From Leifsonia sp. Root4 (GTDB lineage: Bacteria > Actinomycetota > Actinomycetes > Actinomycetales > Microbacteriaceae), in NCBI RefSeq assembly GCF_001425085.1, contig NZ_LMDN01000001.1, forward strand, positions 528,206-592,205: DNA of 64,000 nt, read 5' to 3'. Positions 57,479 through 64,000 of the stretch are shown piece by piece. Position 1 is the stretch's first letter, and each line of letters opens with the position of its first letter. A program made the translations under genes and the position numbers. The notes beneath the pieces are model-generated. The model saw only the letters and a list, made by a program, of their open reading frames with translations. It ran no database searches and had not been told where the DNA came from.

Positions 57479-57904
57479 ATGCCACAGCAATCGGCAGGAA
57501 CCCTGACAGCAGCCAAGAAGACAACGACATCACGACGCCCGGCGGGAACCCTGTACCGGGGCCGCGAAGGCATGTGGTCGTGGGTTCTGCACCGCATCAC
57601 CGGTGTCGCGATCTTCTTCTTCCTGCTCGTCCACATTCTTGATACCGCGCTCATCCGCGTCAGCCCCGAGGCGTACAACGTCGTGATCGGCACCTACCAG
57701 ACGCCGTTGATGGGTCTCGGCGAGGTTGCGTTGGTCGGTGCGATCGTGTTCCACGCCTTCAACGGCCTGCGCATCATCCTGATCGACTTCTGGGCCGGCG
57801 GCGTGAAGCACCAGAAGCTGATGTTCTACGTGGTCATCGCGCTCTGGGTGATCACGATGCTCGCCTTCACCCCTCGCCACCTGATCAACGTCTTCAGCCA
57901 CTAG
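57479..57904 (+). CDS. sdhC: Succinate dehydrogenase cytochrome b556 subunit
   Basis: 141 residues from ATG 57479 with GGGAGGG eight bases upstream. Three membrane helices; WSWVLHRITGVAIFFFLLVHILD and FHAFNGLRIILID carry the haem/quinone-site His residues typical of SdhC. It anchors the dehydrogenase to the membrane and passes electrons to quinone. It is the first gene of sdhCDAB. Confidence 0.96.
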   Translation: MPQQSAGTLTAAKKTTTSRRPAGTLYRGREGMWSWVLHRITGVAIFFFLLVHILDTALIRVSPEAYNVVIGTYQTPLMGLGEVALVGAIVFHAFNGLRIILIDFWAGGVKHQKLMFYVVIALWVITMLAFTPRHLINVFSH

Positions 57905-57920
57905 GAAAGGGGAGCACATC

Positions 57921-58373
57921 ATGACTGCAACAACAATCGAAGCCCCCCGCTCCCCCGCACGCCCCGCGCCCAAGCGCGGCGTGAACTGGGAGAAGTGGGG
58001 CTGGATCTACATGCGCGCGTCCGGCGTGGTGCTGGTCGTCCTGATCTTCGGCCACCTCTTCTTCAACCTCATGCTGGGCGATGGCATCTCCGCCATCGAC
58101 TTCGGCTTCGTCGGCGGCAAGCTGGCCGACCCGTTCTGGCAGTGGTGGGATGTGGCCATGCTCTGGCTCGCCCTGATCCACGGCGGCAACGGCATGCGCA
58201 CCCTCATCAACGACTACGCGACGCTTCCGTTGACCCGCGGCGTCCTGAAGTCCGCAGTGCTGGCCGCCGTCGTCGTGCTCATCGTGCTCGGCACCCTCGT
58301 CGTCTTCACCTTCGACCCCTGCCCCCCTGGGCAGCCGGCCGACCTGCTGCCAGCGCTCTGCGCAGCGCGCTAA
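57921..58373 (+). CDS. sdhD: Succinate dehydrogenase hydrophobic membrane anchor
   Basis: 150 residues with three helices after a basic N-terminus. [23 protein letters not shown] and [15 protein letters not shown] hold the conserved His and Arg of SdhD. GAAAGGGGAG lies just upstream of the ATG. The last 20 residues are Pro/Cys-rich ([16 protein letters not shown]), an unusual C-terminal tail. Confidence 0.93.
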   Translation: MTATTIEAPRSPARPAPKRGVNWEKWGWIYMRASGVVLVVLIFGHLFFNLMLGDGISAIDFGFVGGKLADPFWQWWDVAMLWLALIHGGNGMRTLINDYATLPLTRGVLKSAVLAAVVVLIVLGTLVVFTFDPCPPGQPADLLPALCAAR

Positions 58374-58405
58374 CACCCATCACCACAAAAAGTACGGATG
58401 CCACT

Positions 58406-60220
58406 GTGACCCAGTCCTCATCGTTCGCCAGCGCCGATCACACCGTCGTTGACGGCGTGCACTATCACCAGTTCGATGTCGTGATCGTCGGCGCCGGTGG
58501 CGCCGGCATGCGCGCCGCGATCGAGGCAGGGCCGCACGCCAAGACCGCCGTGATCTCCAAGCTGTACCCAACGCGTTCGCACACCGGTGCGGCGCAGGGT
58601 GGCATGGCGGCAGCGCTCGCCAACGTCGAGGAAGACAACTGGGAGTGGCACACCTTCGACACGATCAAGGGTGGCGACTACCTGGTCGACCAGGACGCCG
58701 CCGAGATCCTGGCCAAGGAAGCCATCGACGCGGTCCTCGACCTCGAGAACATGGGCCTGCCCTTCAACCGCACGCCGGAAGGCAAGATCGACCAGCGCCG
58801 CTTCGGCGGTCACACCCGCGACCACGGTAAGGCGCCCGTGCGCCGTGCCTGCTACGCGGCCGACCGCACCGGCCACATGATCCTGCAGACGCTGTACCAG
58901 AACTGCGTCAAGCACGGCATCAACTTCTTCAACGAGTACTACGTGCTCGACCTCGTCATGACGAACGTCGACGGCGTGGACCAGCCGTCCGGAGTCGTCG
59001 CGTACGACCTCGCCTCCGGCGAACTGCACGTCTTCCAGGCCAAAGCGATCATCTTCGCCACCGGTGGCTTCGGCAAGATCTACAAGACGACCTCCAACGC
59101 ACACACCCTCACCGGTGACGGCGTCGGCATCATCTGGCGCAAGGGCCTGCCGCTGGAGGACATGGAGTTCTTCCAGTTCCACCCGACCGGCCTCGCCGGC
59201 CTCGGCATCCTCCTCACAGAGGGTGCCCGCGGTGAGGGCGCGATCCTTCGCAACGCCAGCGGTGAGCGCTTCATGGAGCGTTACGCCCCCACCATCAAGG
59301 ACCTCGCCCCGCGCGACATCGTCGCCCGCTGCATGGTGCAGGAGGTGGCGGAGGGTCGCGGCGCCGGCCCCCACAAGGATTACGTCTACCTCGACTGCAC
59401 GCACCTGGGCGCAGAGGTGCTCGAGACCAAGCTGCCGGACATCACCGAGTTCGCTCGCACCTACCTCGGTGTCGACCCGGTCACCGAGCCCGTTCCCGTG
59501 ATGCCGACCGCGCACTATGCGATGGGCGGAATCCCCACAAACGTTGCCGCGGAGGTGCTGCGCGACAACACGACCGTCGTGCCCGGCCTCTACGCCGCCG
59601 GCGAATGTGCCTGCGTCTCGGTGCACGGCTCCAACCGTCTCGGCACCAACTCGCTGCTCGACATCAATGTGTTCGGCAAGCGCGCCGGCCAGAACGCCGT
59701 CGAGTACGCCAAGACCGCCGAGTTCACGCCGCTGCCGGCCGACCCGGCTGCCGCCGTGCGCGGGCTCATCGACGGCATCCGCAACTCGACGGGAACCGAA
59801 CGTGTCTCCGTGCTCCGCAAGGAACTGCAGGACATGATGGATGCCAAGGCTCAGGTGTTCCGCACCGACGAGTCCCTGGCCGAGGTGACCCAGACCATTC
59901 ACGGACTGCGCGAGCGGTACAAGAACGTCGCCGTTCAGGACAAGGGCCACCGTTTCAACACCGACCTGCTCGAGGCCGTCGAACTCGGCTTCCTGCTCGA
60001 CCTGGCCGAGGTCGTCGTGTTCTCCGCGCGCAACCGCAAGGAGAGCCGCGGCGGCCACATGCGCGACGACTACCCGAACCGCGACGACGAGACGTACATG
60101 AAGCACACCATGGCGTACCTCTCCGGTGACGCCCTCTCGGCGGACGCCGCCGACCACATCCGTCTGGATTGGAAGCCCGTCACCATCACGCGCTACCAGC
60201 CCATGGAAAGGAAGTACTGA
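58406..60220 (+). CDS. sdhA: Succinate dehydrogenase flavoprotein subunit
   Basis: 604 residues from GTG 58406. [18 protein letters not shown] binds [21 protein letters not shown] holds the His that carries FAD covalently, [21 protein letters not shown] is the substrate region, and [15 protein letters not shown]-like and [11 protein letters not shown] segments follow. It oxidises succinate to fumarate. Longer in-frame readings into sdhD (to 57995) are shadows. sdhB follows by 2 bases. Confidence 0.97.
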   Translation: MTQSSSFASADHTVVDGVHYHQFDVVIVGAGGAGMRAAIEAGPHAKTAVISKLYPTRSHTGAAQGGMAAALANVEEDNWEWHTFDTIKGGDYLVDQDAAEILAKEAIDAVLDLENMGLPFNRTPEGKIDQRRFGGHTRDHGKAPVRRACYAADRTGHMILQTLYQNCVKHGINFFNEYYVLDLVMTNVDGVDQPSGVVAYDLASGELHVFQAKAIIFATGGFGKIYKTTSNAHTLTGDGVGIIWRKGLPLEDMEFFQFHPTGLAGLGILLTEGARGEGAILRNASGERFMERYAPTIKDLAPRDIVARCMVQEVAEGRGAGPHKDYVYLDCTHLGAEVLETKLPDITEFARTYLGVDPVTEPVPVMPTAHYAMGGIPTNVAAEVLRDNTTVVPGLYAAGECACVSVHGSNRLGTNSLLDINVFGKRAGQNAVEYAKTAEFTPLPADPAAAVRGLIDGIRNSTGTERVSVLRKELQDMMDAKAQVFRTDESLAEVTQTIHGLRERYKNVAVQDKGHRFNTDLLEAVELGFLLDLAEVVVFSARNRKESRGGHMRDDYPNRDDETYMKHTMAYLSGDALSADAADHIRLDWKPVTITRYQPMERKY

Positions 60221-60222
60221 TC

Positions 60223-60990
60223 GTGAGCACGACGACGATTGCCGCCGACCGCCCGGGCAACGCCGACCCGGCCATCACCCCATTCACGGTGACGTTCCTG
60301 ATCCGCCGCTTCGACCCTGAGGTCGATGAAGAGCCGCGCTGGCAGGACTTCGACGTCGAGATGTACGCGACCGACCGCGTTCTCGACGCTCTGCACAAGA
60401 TCAAGTGGGAGCAGGACGGATCACTGACGTTCCGTCGCTCGTGCGCCCACGGCATCTGCGGCTCTGACGCCATGCGCATCAACGGCCGCAACCGCCTCGC
60501 CTGCAAGACGCTGATCAAGGACCTCGACATCTCGAAGCCGATCTACGTCGAGGCCATCAAGGGTCTTCCGCTGGAGAAGGACCTGATCGTCGACATGGAG
60601 CCGTTCTTCGCGTCGTTCCGCGAGGTGCAGCCGTTCCTCATCGCCAACAAGGCACCGGAGGGCGGCAAGGAGCGTATCCAGACCGTCGCCCAGCGCGAGC
60701 GCTTCGACGACACGACCAAGTGCATCCTCTGCGCAGCCTGCACCTCGAGCTGCCCCGTGTTCTGGACGGACGGCCAGTACTTCGGCCCGGCCGCCATCGT
60801 CAACGCGCACCGCTTCATCTTCGACTCCCGCGACGAGGACGCCAAGGTTCGCCTCGACATCCTCAACGACAAGGAAGGCGTGTGGCGCTGCCGCACGACC
60901 TTCAACTGTTCAGAGGCATGCCCCCGCGGCATCCAGGTGACCCAGGCCATCGCCGAGGTCAAGCAGGCCATCATGCGCGGCAAGCCGTAG
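60223..60990 (+). CDS. sdhB: Succinate dehydrogenase iron-sulfur subunit
   Basis: 255 residues from GTG 60223 with AAAGGAAG upstream. SCAHGICGSDAMRING with a later LACK gives the 2Fe-2S site; CILCAACTSSCP and CRTTFNCSEACPRGI give the 4Fe-4S and 3Fe-4S sites. It passes electrons from SdhA to the membrane anchors. It is the last gene of the operon; a dispersed element with an 8-bp hairpin lies 47 bases after the stop. Confidence 0.97.
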   Translation: MSTTTIAADRPGNADPAITPFTVTFLIRRFDPEVDEEPRWQDFDVEMYATDRVLDALHKIKWEQDGSLTFRRSCAHGICGSDAMRINGRNRLACKTLIKDLDISKPIYVEAIKGLPLEKDLIVDMEPFFASFREVQPFLIANKAPEGGKERIQTVAQRERFDDTTKCILCAACTSSCPVFWTDGQYFGPAAIVNAHRFIFDSRDEDAKVRLDILNDKEGVWRCRTTFNCSEACPRGIQVTQAIAEVKQAIMRGKP

Positions 60991-61030
60991 CATCCGCTGC
61001 CGCATCGCAGCGAAGCCCCCGTCGAGAACT

Positions 61031-61205
61031 CGGCGGGGGCGACGCATAGCGTCGCCAAAGGCGGCAGCCCACCACCAAGGCATCCTCGGCAACCGTAGGC
61101 GATGCTGGGTCGGTTTCGACACCACCCCCTCACGTTGGCTTGAGGGAGCGCCAGCGACCGAAGCCCTGACAGGGCCGAACACAGCTGGTCAAGCTTGTCG
61201 AAGGC
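61031..61205 (+). repeat. Dispersed extragenic element, copy 4
   Basis: GGCGACGC-ATA-GCGTCGCC (61038-61056) is a perfect 8-bp hairpin, followed by AAAGGCGGCAGCCCACCACC, AAGGCATCCTCGGCAACCGT and GCTGGGTCGGTTTCGACA. Then comes CTTGAGGGAGCGCCAGCGAC, the reverse of the 132-bp unit at 27.4 kb, and AAGCTTGTCGAA, a reversed module B. The copy faces copy 5. No gene occupies 60991-61336. Confidence 0.85.
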
Positions 61206-61320
61206 ACCCCTGGCACTCACGATGCTCCGGTCACACGTGTTGAAACCGCACCAGCATCGCGCGCGGTTCTCGAGGTTGCCTTGGTAAGGGCTGCCGCCTT
61301 TCGCGGCGCTGCGCGCCGCG
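61206..61320 (-). repeat. Dispersed extragenic element, copy 5 (inverted relative to copy 4)
   Basis: Read leftward: CGCGGCGC-GCA-GCGCCGCG hairpin (61302-61320), AAAGGCGGCAGCCCTTACC, AAGGCAACCTCGAGAACCG, GCGATGCTGGTGCGGTTTCA. The stem differs from copies 2 and 4 by a T-to-C/A-to-G pair change that keeps pairing. It ends 16 bases before the YihY gene start and so overlaps its likely promoter region. Confidence 0.85.
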
Positions 61321-61336
61321 CCGCTAGGGTGAGACT

Positions 61337-62608
61337 GTGAGCCGAGACGAGAGCAGCCCCGCCGTAGAGCCTGAGGCTGAGCGGCGCCGCTGGGAGTCTC
61401 TTGACGCCTTCGGCGAGCCGCTGCGTGAGCGCTTCGGTGAGCCGGTGCAGCGGGTGACGCAGATCACCCAGAAGACGCTCGCGCTGTTCCCTGTCCGTGT
61501 GTGGCGGCACTTCCTCGCCCGCAACGGCTTCCTGCTCGCCGCGGGGATGAGCTATCAGGCCCTCTTCGCCGTTTTCGCCGCCGTCTACGTCGTCTTCTCC
61601 GTCGCGGGGATCTGGTTCACCTCCCGCCCGGGCACGATGCAGGCGCTCGAAGACCTCATCAACACCTATGTTCCCGGGCTCATCGGGGAGGAGGGTGCGA
61701 TCAAGCCCAGCGACCTCGCCGCGTTGGCCGACTCATCGACCTTCCTCCTGAGCTGGACGGGAGTCATCGCGGCCGCTGGTTTGATCTGGACCGCCATCGG
61801 CTGGGTCACCTACTCCAGACTCGGGGTGCGCAGCGTGTTCGGGCTCCCGAAGGACACCCGCTCCTACGTCCTCCTGAAAGCCAGGGACCTGCTCGCGGCA
61901 CTCGTGTTCGGCGCGGTGCTGTTGTTCGCCTCGGCACTGACCGTCGCCAGCACGGCAGCGGTGAGCTGGATGTTCCAGCTGCTCGGCATCTCGAGTGACT
62001 CGTTCTGGTACAAGGTCGCCGGCAGCTTCGTCGGCCTGCTGCTCGTTCTGGCCATCAACACCGGCGTGCTCGCGGCGATGTTCCGTTTCCTCTCCGGCGC
62101 CAGTGTGCCGTGGCACCGGCTCTGGGGCGGATCGTTCCTCGGAGCCGGCGCCCTCACCGTGCTTCAGGTGCTCGGTGGCACGCTGATCGGCGGCGTCACG
62201 AACAACCCCCTGCTGGCCACTTTCGCGGTCTTCGTCGGTCTGCTGCTCTGGTTCCGGCTCACCAGTATCGTCACCCTCGTCGCCGCGGCGTGGATCGCCG
62301 TCGCCGCCGGCGATCGGGGCATCTCGCTGCGGAGTGTGACGCAGGAGCAACTCGAGGCCGAGCGCCGCGAGGCCGAGCACCAGGCCGTGCGGCTCGCCGC
62401 CGAGGTTGCGCTCCGTGACGCCAAGCGCGCCCGCGACGCCGCATCGTGGTTCCGACGCCCTGCCGCAGCCCTGCAGCTTCGGATCGCGCAGCAGCACTAC
62501 GACGAGGTCATGCAGGAGCACGGGGTCGACCGGACACGGGATGCCGCGGCATCCGCCCCGGCGAAGCACGGCCGTCCGAATGACGCCTCGCGCGGCAATC
62601 TAGACTGA
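61337..62608 (+). CDS. YihY/virulence factor BrkB family membrane protein
   Basis: 423 residues from GTG 61337. A charged N-terminus (1-55) precedes six membrane helices; FLARNGFLLAAGMSYQALFAVFAAVY is the family entry motif. A long charged C-terminal tail (330-423) with EQLEAERREAEHQAVRLAAEVALRDAKRARDAA is probably a coiled coil. The family was long miscalled RNase BN; its true function is uncertain. The start has no clear ribosome site and lies just after the repeat element. Confidence 0.88.
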   Translation: MSRDESSPAVEPEAERRRWESLDAFGEPLRERFGEPVQRVTQITQKTLALFPVRVWRHFLARNGFLLAAGMSYQALFAVFAAVYVVFSVAGIWFTSRPGTMQALEDLINTYVPGLIGEEGAIKPSDLAALADSSTFLLSWTGVIAAAGLIWTAIGWVTYSRLGVRSVFGLPKDTRSYVLLKARDLLAALVFGAVLLFASALTVASTAAVSWMFQLLGISSDSFWYKVAGSFVGLLLVLAINTGVLAAMFRFLSGASVPWHRLWGGSFLGAGALTVLQVLGGTLIGGVTNNPLLATFAVFVGLLLWFRLTSIVTLVAAAWIAVAAGDRGISLRSVTQEQLEAERREAEHQAVRLAAEVALRDAKRARDAASWFRRPAAALQLRIAQQHYDEVMQEHGVDRTRDAAASAPAKHGRPNDASRGNLD

Positions 62609-62612
62609 AGTC

Positions 62613-64000
<1,388 letters not shown>

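Overview
The window is 64 kb of chromosomal DNA from a GC-rich Gram-positive actinobacterium, most likely a member of the Microbacteriaceae (inference). The evidence is the high GC content with many GTG and TTG starts, an acyl-CoA carboxylase with an epsilon subunit, a DUF222/HNH endonuclease, dispersed GTTTCGACAAGCTCAACCAG repeats, and a gene order from about 23 to 61 kb that closely resembles, from memory, the purK-purE-birA-accD5-accE5-maf-accA3-lpdA-deoD-pmmB-add-deoA-cdd-sdhCDAB region of Mycobacterium tuberculosis. No rRNA, tRNA, prophage, integrase or CRISPR array was recognised.

Region 1 (1-21.9 kb) is a cell-surface polysaccharide locus. It holds a sugar epimerase (cut by the window edge), an acyltransferase-3, two large polytopic membrane proteins, seven glycosyltransferases (among them a GT2-GT4 fusion and a tandem GT2-GT2 protein), a Wzm/Wzt-type ABC exporter, a secreted cell-wall-binding protein with a lysozyme-like domain, and all four dTDP-L-rhamnose genes. 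Together they should make, decorate, export and anchor a rhamnose-containing glycopolymer.

Region 2 (22-31.4 kb) holds purK-purE translationally coupled to an LCP ligase gene, a GtrA protein, a DUF222/HNH protein beside a nested 132/27-bp repeat array, a PH-domain membrane protein, birA, and the beta and epsilon subunits of an acyl-CoA carboxylase. The biotinylated alpha subunit is at 37.3 kb.

Region 3 (31.4-40.5 kb) has a non-coding interval with iterated TGYACCCC motifs, a promoter-like sequence and a strong terminator (candidate small RNA). It faces a three-gene two-component cassette that includes a kinase-like membrane protein without visible catalytic motifs. RNA methyltransferase, maf, accC and acyl-CoA dehydrogenase genes follow.

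Region 4 (40.6-57.3 kb) is a nucleoside uptake and salvage island: a quinone reductase of the LpdA type, purine nucleoside phosphorylase, phosphosugar mutase, orphan PTS IIA/IIB, adenosine deaminase, an iron-box-controlled siderophore-interacting protein, thymidine phosphorylase, cytidine deaminase, a nucleoside ABC importer, two tandem BMP lipoproteins, and manC. A TGCTCA-N2-TGAGCA palindrome recurs near the uptake genes.

Region 5 (57.4-64 kb) is sdhCDAB, a pair of inverted repeat elements, a YihY/BrkB membrane protein, exonuclease III and the start of trpS.

The most unusual features are a family of extragenic hairpin elements with compensatory stem changes at gene 3' ends, the repeat array that stays open in the frame of the upstream gene, and the candidate small RNA next to the two-component cassette.
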